Source of the DNA: Saliterribacillus persicus
GTDB lineage: Bacteria > Bacillota > Bacilli > Bacillales > Amphibacillaceae
Assembly (NCBI RefSeq): GCF_003337485.1
Contig: NZ_QPJJ01000013.1
Location: 24,698 to 88,697 of the forward strand
Direction: 5' to 3'
DNA length: 64,000 nt
How positions within the stretch are numbered: the stretch's first letter is position 1; every line of letters begins with the position of its first letter. Below are positions 27,795 through 39,903 of the stretch, piece by piece. The translations under genes and the position numbers were made by a program. The notes under the pieces were generated by a model, which searched no databases, was not told the DNA's origin, and was given only the letters and a program-made list of their open reading frames with translations.

Positions 27795-28412
27795 TTATAC
27801 AGATCGTATTACGACGTAACGATTTGGTTCGACACCATCTGAAAAAGTTTTCACTGCTCTATTATTCTGTAATGCGGTGTGAATAATTTTTCTTTCAAAA
27901 GATGGCATGGGTTCTAGCTTTACATCTCTTTTTCTCTCGACGACTTGGCTTGCTTTTCGATTAGCGAGCTGCACCAAGGTATCCTCACGGCGTTTACGAT
28001 AACCTTCAGCATCTACAATAACTGTATAGTACTTGTTAGATTCTCTATTAATCACTAATTGTACCAAATATTGAAGTGCATTTAAGGTTTGCGCTCTTTT
28101 ACCAATAAGAATAGCTATTTTTTCCCCTGATAAATGATAAGTAACTACATTATCTTTTATGGAAGATTCAATCGAAATATCAATATCAAATTGATTCACA
28201 ATTCCTGCTAAATACTTTTCAGCTTTTTTGACAGGATCTTCATTCATCGAAACCTTTACAATCGCTCTCTTTGAACCAAATAATCCTAAGAAACCTTTTT
28301 TACCTTCTTCAATTACATCAATAGTCGCCTGGTTCTCTGTGATGTTTAACTGCTTTAATGCTGATTGAACCGCTTCTTCAACTGATAGTCCGGTAGCAGT
28401 CACTTGTCTCAC
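27795..28412 (-). CDS. jag: RNA-binding protein Jag (KhpB/EloR)
   Basis: A KH-R3H RNA-binding protein linked to cell elongation and, in Bacillus, to SpoIIIJ. 205 residues. It has a Jag_N domain (RQVTATGLSVEEAVQSAL, about 1-52, including KKGFLGLFGSK), a KH domain (about 75-150 with KIAILIGKRAQTLNALQYL) and a C-terminal R3H domain (FERKIIHTALQNNRAVKTFS). The start is a GTG at 28412 preceded by GGAGGAAA and overlapping the yidC stop by one base (TAGTG), so translation is coupled. Confidence 0.96.
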   Translation of the reverse strand: MRQVTATGLSVEEAVQSALKQLNITENQATIDVIEEGKKGFLGLFGSKRAIVKVSMNEDPVKKAEKYLAGIVNQFDIDISIESSIKDNVVTYHLSGEKIAILIGKRAQTLNALQYLVQLVINRESNKYYTVIVDAEGYRKRREDTLVQLANRKASQVVERKRDVKLEPMPSFERKIIHTALQNNRAVKTFSDGVEPNRYVVIRSV

Positions 28413-29200
28413 TATTTATTTCCTCCTGTAGTCACTTCATTTTTCTTCATCATTGGATTTTTTATAAGCAATGTTTGTAGAACCATGAATATATTACCTA
28501 CTACCCAATAAAGCGCCAATGCGGAAGGGAAGAAAATTGCAAAAATACCAATCATCACTGGCATTAAGTACAACATCATTGTCATTTGTGGCAACATGGA
28601 ATTTTGTTGCATCGTTGTTCCAGCCATCATCAATTTTTGTTGTAAGTACGTAAATCCGGCGGTTAATACCGGTAAAATATAATAAGGATCTGGTGAGTCT
28701 AGTTGGAACCATAAGAAATCGTGATTATCTAATGCACCTGTACGCATAATTGCATGATAGAACGCAATTAGAATTGGCATTTGCACAAGTATAGGTAAGC
28801 AACCTGCTAATGGATTTACCCCGTTCTTTTGGAAAAGCTCCATTGTTTCTTTTTGCAATTTTTGCTGTGTTTCCTGATCTTTAGAGCTATACTTTTCTCT
28901 AACCTTTTGTAATTCGGGTTGAATTTCTTGCATCGCTTTTGAACTTTTTAATTGTTTAATGTTTAAAGGTAATAACAAGAATCGAATTAAAATTGTAACA
29001 ATTACAATCGATAAACCGTATCCATATTCTGCTTGGAAAAACTCAGCAACTTTAACAATTAACCAAGATAGTGGATAAACAAAATATTGATTCCATATCC
29101 CTTCACTATCAGGAGTAATATCTTGATCAATCTCTGTACATCCAGAAAGTAATGCCAATATTCCTACCAAGGCCATCAATAATAAGACCTTTTTTCGCAT
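28412..29200 (-). CDS. yidC: Membrane protein insertase YidC (SpoIIIJ type)
   Basis: It inserts and folds membrane proteins with or without SecYEG; the SpoIIIJ copy also supports sigma-G activation in the forespore. 262 residues. A lipoprotein signal ends LLSGC, putting the lipidated Cys at 21. Five transmembrane segments follow. The hydrophilic-groove Arg is likely the one in [13 protein letters not shown] (about 73). The 60KD_IMP pattern [17 protein letters not shown] is present. It lies between rnpA and jag. No second copy is in the window, so I cannot tell whether a YqjG homologue exists. Confidence 0.96.
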   Translation of the reverse strand: MRKKVLLLMALVGILALLSGCTEIDQDITPDSEGIWNQYFVYPLSWLIVKVAEFFQAEYGYGLSIVIVTILIRFLLLPLNIKQLKSSKAMQEIQPELQKVREKYSSKDQETQQKLQKETMELFQKNGVNPLAGCLPILVQMPILIAFYHAIMRTGALDNHDFLWFQLDSPDPYYILPVLTAGFTYLQQKLMMAGTTMQQNSMLPQMTMMLYLMPVMIGIFAIFFPSALALYWVVGNIFMVLQTLLIKNPMMKKNEVTTGGNK

Positions 29201-29365
29201 CGTGATCCTCCTTCATACTTCGTCCATTATGTAAGCTATTCATAATTTTTTATTTTATCACTAATAGCCTTATGATTACTAGCTATGTTCTATATTTTTA
29301 TTAAAATTCAATCTTTGTACATATTAATAGATATATTTTATCTAATTAGTTATAAAAATCTATAG

Positions 29366-29704
29366 TTATAAAAGAAGCCCAGTTTTATATAAAAGGTGCT
29401 TCAAGCTCTTTTTAATTTGATGAAAATCCATATCTTTCGTTGGCTGCCTGGCTATGATAATTAAATCATATTCTTGATGCATTTCATTATCTAATTCGTG
29501 AAAAGCCTGTCTTAAGTAACGTTTGATTTGGTTCCGCATCACAGCATTACCAATCTTTTTACTTACAGACAAGCCTACACGAAAATGTTTTTGGTCATTT
29601 TTTTTTATATAATAGAGAACTAATTGACGATTGGCAAAGGAAGATCCTTGCTTGAATACATATTGAAACTCTCTATCTTTCTTTATTCTATATGCTTTTT
29701 TCAT
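29366..29704 (-). CDS. rnpA: Ribonuclease P protein component
   Basis: The protein subunit helps the RNase P RNA bind the 5' leader of pre-tRNA. 112 residues. The basic start [20 protein letters not shown], the [11 protein letters not shown] strand and the RNR-type helix [20 protein letters not shown] are characteristic. It lies 92 bases downstream of rpmH with a terminator-like stem between, so its level is probably set by readthrough. A 165-base spacer without recognisable gene separates it from yidC. Confidence 0.96.
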   Translation of the reverse strand: MKKAYRIKKDREFQYVFKQGSSFANRQLVLYYIKKNDQKHFRVGLSVSKKIGNAVMRNQIKRYLRQAFHELDNEMHQEYDLIIIARQPTKDMDFHQIKKSLKHLLYKTGLLL

Positions 29705-29770
29705 CGCATATTCGCCTCCAATTACCGATCGACACTTTCCTCATCCACTATTTAATCAATAAAATAATGG

Positions 29771-29795
29771 AAAAAGACCACTGACATTTCAGTGG
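29771..29795 (-). terminator. Intra-operon terminator between rpmH and rnpA
   Basis: CCACTGA (29778-29784) pairs perfectly with TCAGTGG (29789-29795) around CATT. On the minus strand five T follow at once. It begins right at the rpmH stop and would lower expression of rnpA relative to L34. Confidence 0.75.
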
Positions 29796-29796
29796 C

Positions 29797-29931
29797 CTAA
29801 GCTGATAATACTTTTCTTCCTTTTTTACGGCGACGAGCTAATACGTTACGGCCGTTTTTCGTACTCATACGTGCACGGAATCCATGAACCTTTTTACGTT
29901 TACGATTATTTGGTTGAAATGTGCGTTTCAT
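29797..29931 (-). CDS. rpmH: 50S ribosomal protein L34
   Basis: A 44-residue, highly basic protein ([18 protein letters not shown], then [20 protein letters not shown], ending RKVLSA), the standard L34 length and sequence. GGGAGGTG precedes the ATG by nine bases. It is the first gene of the rpmH-rnpA-yidC-jag run on the left side of oriC, divergent from dnaA, the most conserved arrangement at bacterial origins. Promoter and terminator are both visible. Confidence 0.98.
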   Translation of the reverse strand: MKRTFQPNNRKRKKVHGFRARMSTKNGRNVLARRRKKGRKVLSA

Positions 29932-29989
29932 TCTATATACACCTCCCTGAGGAATTTGAGTCTCAAAAATCAATTAGACAGTCTTATTT

Positions 29990-30019
29990 ATTATACGGAA
30001 CAACATTGTCATCTGTCAA
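29990..30019 (-). promoter_or_regulatory. rpmH promoter
   Basis: On the minus strand TTGACA (30019-30014), 18 bases, TATAAT (29995-29990): both hexamers are perfect, fitting a highly expressed ribosomal gene. Confidence 0.85.
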
Positions 30020-30097
30020 TGTCATCTCAGAAATAATATTATTTTACCTATTAATTTTTAATAACCTGTAATAGTACAGATTTCGATTAACAAAGCC

Positions 30098-30422
30098 TGT
30101 GGATAATTTCATGCTACTAATTTCGACTTTCCCACCCAGTTATCGACAATTTAATCACAAAATATAGTAGTGTGGATAGAAATTAAGCACAACCTGTAGA
30201 AGTTGTGGATAACTGTCGAAAACCCATTGCAATATCTGCATTTCTTTGGTATCATATTTGTGCTTTGACTTGTAAATAATTTATCATCCACTTCTTCTTA
30301 TCCACAGCCTGTGGATAAAGTGTGGACAATCGTCAACAAGGTGTGTTTAAACTTATACACAATCATGTGGAAAACTTAATTAACTAGTTTTCCTCTTTTT
30401 TATCGGGTTATAATTATCCACA
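30098..30422. other. oriC: oriC, upstream DnaA-box cluster (rpmH-dnaA spacer)
   Basis: Perfect DnaA boxes lie at 30098-30106, 30204-30212, 30298-30306, 30310-30318 and 30414-30422 (TTATCCACA or its complement). One- or two-mismatch boxes lie at 30140, 30171, 30321, 30353 and 30366. The pair at 30298/30310 is inverted. This matches the incA/incB part of a Bacillus origin. Confidence 0.93.
30409..30422 (+). promoter_or_regulatory. dnaA -10 element overlapped by a DnaA box
   Basis: TATAAT at 30409-30414 runs into the perfect DnaA box at 30414-30422, about 50 bases before the dnaA start. No good -35 is seen (TAGTTT, 18 bases upstream, is the nearest). The overlap suits DnaA autorepression. Confidence 0.5.
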
Positions 30423-30463
30423 GGAGATAAAAAGAGAATCGAACAGAAAGGGGTGAATTGTGT

Positions 30464-31813
30464 TTGGAAAATTTAGAAGAACTTTGGAGTAATACATTAG
30501 AGGCTATCAAAGAAAAAGTAAGTAAACCAAGCTATGACACCTGGTTGAAAAATACATCGGTGGATCAATTACAAGATGATACCTTAATCATATCTGCTCC
30601 AAATGAATTTACGAGAGATTGGTTAGAATCCCGTTACACTGACCTTATATCGGAAGCACTTTATGATCTTACCGGAGCAACACTTAAAACAAAATTTGTT
30701 ATTCCTGAATCGTCGAAAGAATTGGATGAAGAAATACCTGTAAAAAAACAAAAACCTGTACATCCATCGAATGATTCTCAGGATTCACCAAAATCAATGC
30801 TAAATAATAAATATACATTTGATACATTTGTTATTGGTTCTGGTAACCGTTTTGCGCATGCTGCTTCACTTGCGGTTGCAGAAGCACCAGCAAAAGCTTA
30901 TAATCCTTTATTTATATATGGTGGTGTTGGATTAGGAAAAACGCACTTAATGCACGCCATAGGCCATTATGTATTAGATCATAATCCATCTGCAAAAGTA
31001 GTTTATTTATCATCTGAAAAATTCACCAATGAATTTATTAATTCTATTAGAGATAACAAAGCAGTGAATTTCAGAAATAAATATCGAAATGTAGATGTGT
31101 TATTAATAGATGATATTCAATTTCTAGCTGGAAAAGAACAAACACAGGAAGAATTTTTTCATACGTTTAATACATTACATGAAGAAAATAAACAAATTAT
31201 TATTTCTAGTGATCGTCCTCCAAAAGAAATACCAACACTCGAAGACCGTTTACGATCACGTTTTGAATGGGGCTTAATTACAGATATTACTCCTCCTGAT
31301 TTAGAAACAAGAATTGCCATTTTAAGAAAAAAGGCAAAAGCAGAAGGACTTGATATTACCAATGAAGTCATGCTATACATTGCCAACCAAATTGATACGA
31401 ATATTAGAGAATTAGAAGGTGCACTTATTCGAGTAGTCGCTTATTCCTCTCTTATAAATAAAGATATTGATGCTTCTCTAGCAGCAGAAGCTTTAAAGGA
31501 TATTATTCCTACTTCTAGACCTAAAACCATTACGATCCATGCGATCCAAGAAGTTGTCGGGAATAAATTTCAAATTAAATTAGAAGAATTTGTAGCAAAA
31601 AAAAGAACGAAGTCCATCGCTTTTCCTAGACAAATTGCGATGTACCTATCCAGAGAACTAACCGATTATTCCTTGCCTAAAATTGGAGAGGAATTTGGTG
31701 GAAGAGACCATACGACCGTCATTCATGCGCATGAGAAGATATCTAAGTTAATCGCAACTGATACTCAATTAAATAGAGAAATAGAAGATATTAAAGAACA
31801 ATTAAAACACTAA
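30464..31813 (+). CDS. dnaA: Chromosomal replication initiator DnaA
   Basis: DnaA-ATP binds TTATCCACA boxes, oligomerises and opens the origin. 449 residues. Domain I covers about 1-85, with a linker to about 115. The AAA+ domain has Walker A GGVGLGKT (153-160) and Walker B LLIDDIQF. The C-terminal domain IV carries the DnaA signature [16 protein letters not shown] place the start at the TTG at 30464, which aligns with the usual MENLEELW opening and has AAAGGGGTG eight bases upstream. A TTG two codons earlier (30458) is the alternative. DnaA boxes flank the gene on both sides. Confidence 0.98.
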   Translation: MENLEELWSNTLEAIKEKVSKPSYDTWLKNTSVDQLQDDTLIISAPNEFTRDWLESRYTDLISEALYDLTGATLKTKFVIPESSKELDEEIPVKKQKPVHPSNDSQDSPKSMLNNKYTFDTFVIGSGNRFAHAASLAVAEAPAKAYNPLFIYGGVGLGKTHLMHAIGHYVLDHNPSAKVVYLSSEKFTNEFINSIRDNKAVNFRNKYRNVDVLLIDDIQFLAGKEQTQEEFFHTFNTLHEENKQIIISSDRPPKEIPTLEDRLRSRFEWGLITDITPPDLETRIAILRKKAKAEGLDITNEVMLYIANQIDTNIRELEGALIRVVAYSSLINKDIDASLAAEALKDIIPTSRPKTITIHAIQEVVGNKFQIKLEEFVAKKRTKSIAFPRQIAMYLSRELTDYSLPKIGEEFGGRDHTTVIHAHEKISKLIATDTQLNREIEDIKEQLKH

Positions 31814-31937
31814 TTTTAAAGATCAAAACTTATTTATCCTTTCATAAATGTTGATTAGTTTTTTTAATGTTGTATCGTATACTCTTTCTTTATTAATGCA
31901 CTTTTTTTAAAATTAAATTCTATTAACAAAAAAGCTC

Positions 31938-32080
31938 TGTGGATACGGTGGATAACTTGTTCACACTTAGCAACAACTTATTAACAGGTGGATAACTTGA
32001 TTTCCCATTATAATTATCCACTTATCCACATATTCACAGGCCCTATTACTATTACTACTATATTTTATTAATAATAATAA
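31938..32080. other. oriC: oriC, downstream cluster and unwinding element (dnaA-dnaN spacer)
   Basis: DnaA boxes or near boxes lie at 31938, 31947, 31987, 32014, 32022 (perfect TTATCCACA) and 32030. They are followed by the short GC cluster CAGGCCC (32037-32043), ACT/ATT trinucleotides (TATTACTATTACTACTAT) and then an A/T-only tract to about 32080. That is the order of boxes, GC cluster, DnaA-trios and unwinding element known from the B. subtilis origin. Confidence 0.93.
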
Positions 32081-32111
32081 TAAATATACTTCCCTCAGGA
32101 GGAATTAAAGA

Positions 32112-33254
32112 ATGAAAATTATTATGAATCGTGATCGCTTAATTGAAAGTGTCCAACACGTAATGAAAGCAATCTCTCAAAAAACAACCATCCCTATCTT
32201 AACGGGGATAAAAATTGAAGCTACAGAAACGCAAGTAAAATTAACAGGAAGCGATTCTGATATTACGATCGAAGCAGTTATTCCTAAGGAAGAAGAAGGA
32301 ATTATTCTAATTGATGAAATCGTTCCTGGAAGTATCGTATTACATGCAAAATATTTCCCAGAGATTATTCGAAAATTACCAAATGAAATGGTAGAAATAG
32401 AAAGTGATGATAAATTACAACTAAGTATTCGCTCAGGACATGCTGAATTCCATTTAAATGGTCAAGATGCAGAGGAGTATCCACATTTACCATTACTTCA
32501 ATCTGATTCCAGTTTTTCATTACCGAATGATTTATTGAAAAATATGATTAGACAAACCGTATTTGCGGTGTCTACTTCAGAGACAAGACCAATTTTAACT
32601 GGGGTAAATATTAAAGTAGAAGATGATCACTTACATTTTATTGCTACAGATAGCCACCGCTTAGCTGCAAGAAAGATCCCTTTAGAGGTTGATCAAGCAA
32701 ATTTGAGCTTTAGTCAAGTGGTTATTCCAGGAAAAAGCTTGAATGAATTAAACAAAATATTAGAAGATACAGATGAAAAGATAGAGATCCAAGTAGGAGA
32801 AAATCAAATTGCATTTCAAGCAGAGCATTTATATTTTGTCACGAGATTACTAGAAGGTAAGTATCCTGAGACATCCCGTTTGATTCCAGATCAAAGTAAA
32901 ACGATTATTCATGCAGACACTAAAACATTATTACAATCAGTCGACAGGGCTTCACTATTAGCTCGTGAAAGTCAAAATAATGTTGTTCGCTTAGAAACAA
33001 AAGGGAATGAAGTGGTAGAAATCACAAGTAATTCTCCTGAAATTGGTAAGGTAGAGGAAGAAATTACGATAAAAGGAATGGAAGGAGAAGATTTAAAAAT
33101 CTCTTTTAGTTCCAAATATATGATTGATGCGCTTAAAATTATGGAAAGTGATCAAGTAAAAATAGAATTCACAGGAGCAATGCGACCATTTATTATAAAA
33201 CCTGTGGATAATGATCAAATTTTGCAACTAATCTTACCAGTACGAACGTATTAA
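32112..33254 (+). CDS. dnaN: DNA polymerase III beta subunit (sliding clamp)
   Basis: The ring-shaped dimer holds polymerase on DNA. 380 residues form three tandem beta-clamp domains (about 1-125, 130-250, 255-380), ending in the conserved LPVRTY. Typical segments are MKIIMNRDRLIESVQHVMKA, ATDSHRLAARK and FSSKYMIDALK. AGGAGG precedes the ATG. The spacer to dnaA holds part of oriC. A strong terminator follows, so yaaA onward uses another promoter or readthrough. Confidence 0.98.
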   Translation: MKIIMNRDRLIESVQHVMKAISQKTTIPILTGIKIEATETQVKLTGSDSDITIEAVIPKEEEGIILIDEIVPGSIVLHAKYFPEIIRKLPNEMVEIESDDKLQLSIRSGHAEFHLNGQDAEEYPHLPLLQSDSSFSLPNDLLKNMIRQTVFAVSTSETRPILTGVNIKVEDDHLHFIATDSHRLAARKIPLEVDQANLSFSQVVIPGKSLNELNKILEDTDEKIEIQVGENQIAFQAEHLYFVTRLLEGKYPETSRLIPDQSKTIIHADTKTLLQSVDRASLLARESQNNVVRLETKGNEVVEITSNSPEIGKVEEEITIKGMEGEDLKISFSSKYMIDALKIMESDQVKIEFTGAMRPFIIKPVDNDQILQLILPVRTY

Positions 33255-33273
33255 AAGAAATATGTTAAGTAGC

Positions 33274-33320
33274 AAGAAATCCTTGTCCTAATTATAAAGG
33301 CAAGGATTTCTTGTTATTTA
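33274..33320 (+). terminator. dnaN terminator
   Basis: CAAGAAATCCTTG (33274-33286) pairs perfectly with CAAGGATTTCTTG (33302-33314), followed by TTATTT. Confidence 0.8.
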
Positions 33321-33418
33321 ATCGATAACCTTTTCTAAATGCAAAATGTTTAGTAAAATAGGAAGAAGGGTCAAAATAGATACGAATATACTATTTTTAA
33401 AATTGAGTAGGTGAAAAA

Positions 33419-33631
33419 ATGGAAGAAGTTAAAATAAATACCGAATATATCCAACTTGGTCAATTTCTAAAATTAGCTGGAATCATCGATACAGGCGGGA
33501 TGGTTAAAATGTATCTAGCTGAAGAGGAAGTATTTGTAAATGATGAAGCTGAAAATAGAAGAGGTAGAAAATTATATCCAAATGATCAAATTAAGCTCTC
33601 CACTGGAGAAACATTTGTGATTACAAAATAA
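33419..33631 (+). CDS. yaaA: S4-domain RNA-binding protein YaaA
   Basis: A 70-residue S4-like protein, with the central [21 protein letters not shown] and [21 protein letters not shown] that define the YaaA family. It is thought to assist ribosome assembly, and it nearly always lies between dnaN and recF. GTAGGTG precedes the ATG. A 121-base gap to recF is longer than usual; in B. subtilis the two nearly touch. Confidence 0.95.
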   Translation: MEEVKINTEYIQLGQFLKLAGIIDTGGMVKMYLAEEEVFVNDEAENRRGRKLYPNDQIKLSTGETFVITK

Positions 33632-33752
33632 TTTTTACCCCTTTTCAAAAAATCAATGGAAGTCTTTGGCTACCTCTAAAAATGACTTGCTAACGTATGC
33701 AAGTTCGTTTCGTATGTCCAAGGGCAGCGAGCAGGCTAGAAAGGGTAATCCC

Positions 33753-34877
33753 ATGTTTATTAAAGAATTGAAATTAAAAAATTACCGTAATTATGATGTG
33801 ATGACGATTCCATTTGATGATAAAATTAATGTGATTATTGGTGAAAATGCCCAAGGGAAAACAAATTTGATGGAAGCAATCTATGTATTAGCTTTCACAA
33901 AGTCCCACAGGACAAGTAAAGACAAAGAGTTAATCCAATGGGATCAAGAGTATGCTACAATAGAGGGGATTATAGAAAAAAGAAAACAAACATTTCCACT
34001 ACATATCCAGCTTTCAACAAAAGGAAAAAAGGCAAAATTAAACCATTTAGAACAAAGGCGTTTAAGCGATTATATTGGAGCTTTAAACGTTGTAATGTTC
34101 GCACCAGAGGATTTGACGCTTGTAAAAGGGAGTCCTCAGGTAAGAAGAAGGTTTATCGATATGGAAATAGGTCAAATTCAACCGATATATATTTATCATT
34201 TAGGGCAATACTTGAAGATATTAAAGCAAAGAAATCATTTGTTAAAGCAATTACAACGAAATAAAACGAATGATCAAGCATTACTTGAAGTAATGACAGA
34301 ACAATTAATCGAGCATGCTGCTATTATCGTGGAAAAAAGATTTCGATTCCTCAAATTACTTAGAACATTAGCAATTCCTATTCATAAAGGAATTAGCAGA
34401 GGATTAGAAACATTATATATTCGTTATCAAGCAACGATTGACGTAGAAGAAGAGGACGACCGTACAAAAATTGCGCAAGTTTATCAGGAAGCTTTTAAAA
34501 AGCACCTCCAAAAAGAAATAGAAAGAGGTACAACTTTACTTGGACCACATCGGGATGATCTCGTTTTTTTTGTGAATGAAAAGGATGTTCAAACCTATGG
34601 TTCACAAGGCCAACAACGAACGACAGCCTTGTCGATAAAGCTTGCTGAGATTGATTTAATTTATAACGAGGTGGGAGATTATCCTGTCTTACTTTTAGAT
34701 GATGTATTAAGTGAACTCGATGATTATCGTCAGTCTCATTTATTGGATACGATTGAAGGCAAGGTTCAAACCTTTGTATCAACTACAAGCGTAGATGGAA
34801 TTCACCATCATACCTTGAATAAAGCAGAAATATTTACGGTTGATAAAGGAAAAATCAAGCATGCAAAGCGGGGTTAA
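33753..34877 (+). CDS. recF: DNA replication and repair protein RecF
   Basis: An SMC-like ATPase that loads RecA at gaps. 374 residues. It opens with [15 protein letters not shown], then Walker [10 protein letters not shown] (about 30-38). The signature [17 protein letters not shown] and Walker [16 protein letters not shown] come later. The start is the ATG at 33753 with AAAGGG upstream. The frame stays open 29 codons further upstream from a TTG at 33666, but that part lacks a ribosome site and family similarity. remB follows two bases after the stop. Confidence 0.97.
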   Translation: MFIKELKLKNYRNYDVMTIPFDDKINVIIGENAQGKTNLMEAIYVLAFTKSHRTSKDKELIQWDQEYATIEGIIEKRKQTFPLHIQLSTKGKKAKLNHLEQRRLSDYIGALNVVMFAPEDLTLVKGSPQVRRRFIDMEIGQIQPIYIYHLGQYLKILKQRNHLLKQLQRNKTNDQALLEVMTEQLIEHAAIIVEKRFRFLKLLRTLAIPIHKGISRGLETLYIRYQATIDVEEEDDRTKIAQVYQEAFKKHLQKEIERGTTLLGPHRDDLVFFVNEKDVQTYGSQGQQRTTALSIKLAEIDLIYNEVGDYPVLLLDDVLSELDDYRQSHLLDTIEGKVQTFVSTTSVDGIHHHTLNKAEIFTVDKGKIKHAKRG

Positions 34878-34879
34878 AA

Positions 34880-35167
34880 ATGTTTATTCATATTGGAGAT
34901 GATCATGTAATCAGATCTGAGGAGGTAGTTGGTATTATTGACTATGCTATCGTTAATTCCTCGACAATTAATGATCAGATGTTAACGAATCTTCATGGCA
35001 CAGAAAAATTAATAAATGAAAAAACAGAAGGGGTTAAATCCATCGTGATTACAACGAATCATATGTATTATAGTCCACTCTCTGTGTTAACACTGAAAAA
35101 ACGTGCAAGTATGATCTCAACCATAAGTAAATTAGAAGATTACTCGGAAATTTCAGAAGAAATGTAG
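34880..35167 (+). CDS. remB: Extracellular matrix regulator RemB (YaaB)
   Basis: A 95-residue DUF370 protein related to RemA, a DNA-binding activator of matrix genes. The family pattern is MFIHIGDDHVIRSEEVVGIID, TEGVKSIVITTNHMYYSPLS and LTLKKR. It lies between recF and gyrB, its conserved position, two bases after recF, and is almost certainly cotranscribed with both. The exact targets in this organism are unknown. Confidence 0.93.
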   Translation: MFIHIGDDHVIRSEEVVGIIDYAIVNSSTINDQMLTNLHGTEKLINEKTEGVKSIVITTNHMYYSPLSVLTLKKRASMISTISKLEDYSEISEEM

Positions 35168-37102
<1,935 letters not shown>

Positions 37103-37197
37103 GAATAGATGAAACAGGTAATTGTCTTTGACGGTTGCAACCATATAGGGTATTGATGCGCTTTTCAATGCTCTTTATGAATAGGAGGTTATGAATT

Positions 37198-39765
37198 ATG
37201 GTGGATAATCAACGTCCACAGGTACAAGAAATAAATATCGGTCAAGAAATGCGTACATCTTTTCTTGATTATGCGATGAGTGTAATCGTAGCAAGGGCTT
37301 TACCAGATGTTAGAGATGGTTTAAAGCCTGTGCATCGTCGTATATTATATGCAATGAATGACCAAGGCATGCATTCAGATAAAGCCTATAAAAAATCTGC
37401 ACGTATTGTTGGGGATGTTATTGGTAAGTATCACCCACACGGTGATTCTGCAGTTTATGAAGCAATGGTAAGAATGGCACAAGATTTCAGTTTCCGTTAT
37501 ATGCTCGTTGACGGTCACGGTAACTTTGGTTCTGTGGATGGTGACCCACCTGCAGCGATGCGTTATACCGAAGCTAGAATGGCTAAAATTGCGATGGAAA
37601 TGCTTCGAGATATTAATAAAGATACGATTGATTACCAGGATAACTATGATGGTTCGGAAAGAGAACCGGTCGTATTACCTTCTCGTTTTCCAAATTTATT
37701 AGTAAATGGTGCGTCAGGGATTGCGGTTGGTATGGCTACAAATGTACCACCCCATCATTTAGGTGAAACCATTGATGCCATTTTAGCAGTTAGTAAGAAT
37801 GAAGATATCACGATTGATGAATTAATGGAAAATCATATTAGTGGTCCAGATTTTCCAACAGCTGGTCAAATTTTAGGTAGAAGCGGAATTCGTAAAGCTT
37901 TTGAAACAGGTAAAGGAACCATTACAATTCGTGCTAAATCTAGAATTGAAGAGCATGCAAATGGAAAATCAACCATTATCGTAAATGAATTACCATACCA
38001 GGTGAATAAGGCAAAATTAATTGAAAAAATAGCTGATTTAGCTAGAGACAAGAAATTAGAAGGTATTACGGATTTAAGAGATGAATCAGATCGTAATGGA
38101 ATGCGTATTGTTATTGAGTTAAGAAGAGATGCAAATCCAAATGTGGTGCTCAATAATCTTTACAAACAAACCTCCTTACAAACTTCTTTCGGGATAAATA
38201 TGCTAGCTCTTGTTGATGGACAACCTAAAGTTCTCAACTTAAAGCAATGCCTAGAATATTACTTAGAACACCAAAAAGTAGTCATTAAAAGAAGAACAGC
38301 TTTTGAACTTCGTAAAGCTGAAGCCCGTGCACATATATTAGAAGGTCTACGCATTGCACTCGATCATATCGATGCTATCATTAGCTTAATTCGTGGATCC
38401 AATACAGCAGAAATTGCTCGTAATGGTTTAATCGAGCAATTCAATTTATCTGAAAAACAAGCGCAGGCGATATTAGATATGCGTTTGCAGCGTTTAACAG
38501 GACTTGAACGGGAAAAAATTGAAGAAGAATATAATGAACTGTTAAAGCAAATCAACGAATTAAAAGAAATTCTAGCAAATGAAGAAAGAGTACTCGAAAT
38601 TATCCGTGAGGAATTACTAGAAATTAAAGAACGCTTTAATGACCAAAGAAGAACAGAAATTGTAAGTGGAGGCATTGGATTTTTTGAGGATGAGGATCTA
38701 ATACCTGAGGAAAACATCGTTATCACACTTACACATCAAGGCTATATTAAACGCCTACCAGCTTCTACTTATCGCGCACAACGTAGAGGTGGACGTGGTA
38801 TACAGGGCATGGGTACAAACGAAGATGATTTCATCGAACATCTTGTTTCATGCTCCACACACGATACCGTTTTATTTTTCTCAAATAAAGGTAAAGTGTA
38901 TAAATCAAAAGGATATGAAGTACCTGAATTCAGTAGAACAGCAAAGGGTATCCCAATTATTAATATGTTAGAAGTGGAAAAAGATGAATGGATCAATGCT
39001 GTGATTACCGTTTCAGAGTTTAAAGAAGATGCTTATCTTTTCTTTACAACCAAAAAAGGTATCTCAAAGCGCACCACCCTTTCACAGTTTGCTAATATTA
39101 GAAAAGGTGGACTGATTGCAGTAGGTTTACGTGAGGATGATGAGTTAATTGCCGTACGTCTAACTGATGGTACCCAACACATCATGATCGGAACGGAAAA
39201 TGGCTATGTCACCCGCTTTGAAGAAACACAAATTCGTTCGATGGGTCGAACGGCTGCAGGGGTAAAAGGTATTTCTCTAAGAGGCGACGATGAAGTTGTT
39301 TCGATGGAAATTGTCGACGATGATCTTTACGTCTTAAATGTAACAGAAAATGGTTACGGAAAACGTACGCCAGCAACGGAATATAGAATCACTAAACGTG
39401 GTGGTAAAGGTATCTTTACATGTAACCGAACGGATAAAACAGGAAAAGTGGTTGCTGTTAAAACCGTCACCGGTGAAGAAGATATCATGATTATGACTAT
39501 CACTGGTGTATTAATTCGTATGCAGGTAGATGGAATATCGATCACTGGTAGAAATACGCAAGGGGTACGCTTAATTCGTCTACAAGAAGAAGAAAAAGTG
39601 GCCACTGTTGCCAAAATTGAACCAGAGGATATAGAAATGGAAGAAGAAATAGAAGAAGGTGCCGAAGTTTCAGAAAATCAAGAAACTGACGAAGCACAAG
39701 AATCATCAGATATATCAGCAACAGAAGAAGAACCTGAAGCACCAGAAAATGACGAAGAAAAGTAA
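37198..39765 (+). CDS. gyrA: DNA gyrase subunit A
   Basis: The breakage-reunion subunit of gyrase. 855 residues. The winged-helix domain has [16 protein letters not shown], with the quinolone-determining region [16 protein letters not shown], and the catalytic Tyr in [10 protein letters not shown]. The tower and coiled coil run to about 500. The C-terminal beta-pinwheel contains the GyrA box [10 protein letters not shown]. The tail (about the last 50 residues) is very acidic, longer than in many Bacillus. It probably modulates supercoiling and may reflect a salt-adapted relative. AGGAGG precedes the ATG. Confidence 0.98.
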   Translation: MVDNQRPQVQEINIGQEMRTSFLDYAMSVIVARALPDVRDGLKPVHRRILYAMNDQGMHSDKAYKKSARIVGDVIGKYHPHGDSAVYEAMVRMAQDFSFRYMLVDGHGNFGSVDGDPPAAMRYTEARMAKIAMEMLRDINKDTIDYQDNYDGSEREPVVLPSRFPNLLVNGASGIAVGMATNVPPHHLGETIDAILAVSKNEDITIDELMENHISGPDFPTAGQILGRSGIRKAFETGKGTITIRAKSRIEEHANGKSTIIVNELPYQVNKAKLIEKIADLARDKKLEGITDLRDESDRNGMRIVIELRRDANPNVVLNNLYKQTSLQTSFGINMLALVDGQPKVLNLKQCLEYYLEHQKVVIKRRTAFELRKAEARAHILEGLRIALDHIDAIISLIRGSNTAEIARNGLIEQFNLSEKQAQAILDMRLQRLTGLEREKIEEEYNELLKQINELKEILANEERVLEIIREELLEIKERFNDQRRTEIVSGGIGFFEDEDLIPEENIVITLTHQGYIKRLPASTYRAQRRGGRGIQGMGTNEDDFIEHLVSCSTHDTVLFFSNKGKVYKSKGYEVPEFSRTAKGIPIINMLEVEKDEWINAVITVSEFKEDAYLFFTTKKGISKRTTLSQFANIRKGGLIAVGLREDDELIAVRLTDGTQHIMIGTENGYVTRFEETQIRSMGRTAAGVKGISLRGDDEVVSMEIVDDDLYVLNVTENGYGKRTPATEYRITKRGGKGIFTCNRTDKTGKVVAVKTVTGEEDIMIMTITGVLIRMQVDGISITGRNTQGVRLIRLQEEEKVATVAKIEPEDIEMEEEIEEGAEVSENQETDEAQESSDISATEEEPEAPENDEEK

Positions 39766-39807
39766 ATAGTTGTTTCCGATTGATGAATGGATTGTATGAT
39801 AAAATGG

Positions 39808-39858
39808 CCTAGATTGATTAACGGAATAATTCTTTGGGATTGTTTCGATCAATCTAGG
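39808..39858 (+). terminator. Long hairpin after gyrA
   Basis: CCTAGATTGAT (39808-39818) pairs perfectly with ATCAATCTAGG (39848-39858) across a 29-base loop. No T-run follows, so it may be a weak or factor-assisted terminator or a processing/stability element. Confidence 0.45.
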
Positions 39859-39903
39859 TCGTCTTAAAATAGTAGGAATTTTAATTTCATCCATGGAGGT
39901 GGA

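Noticed and set aside
33666..33752. 29-codon upstream extension of recF
   Set aside because: TTG start without ribosome site; the family start and a ribosome site are at 33753.
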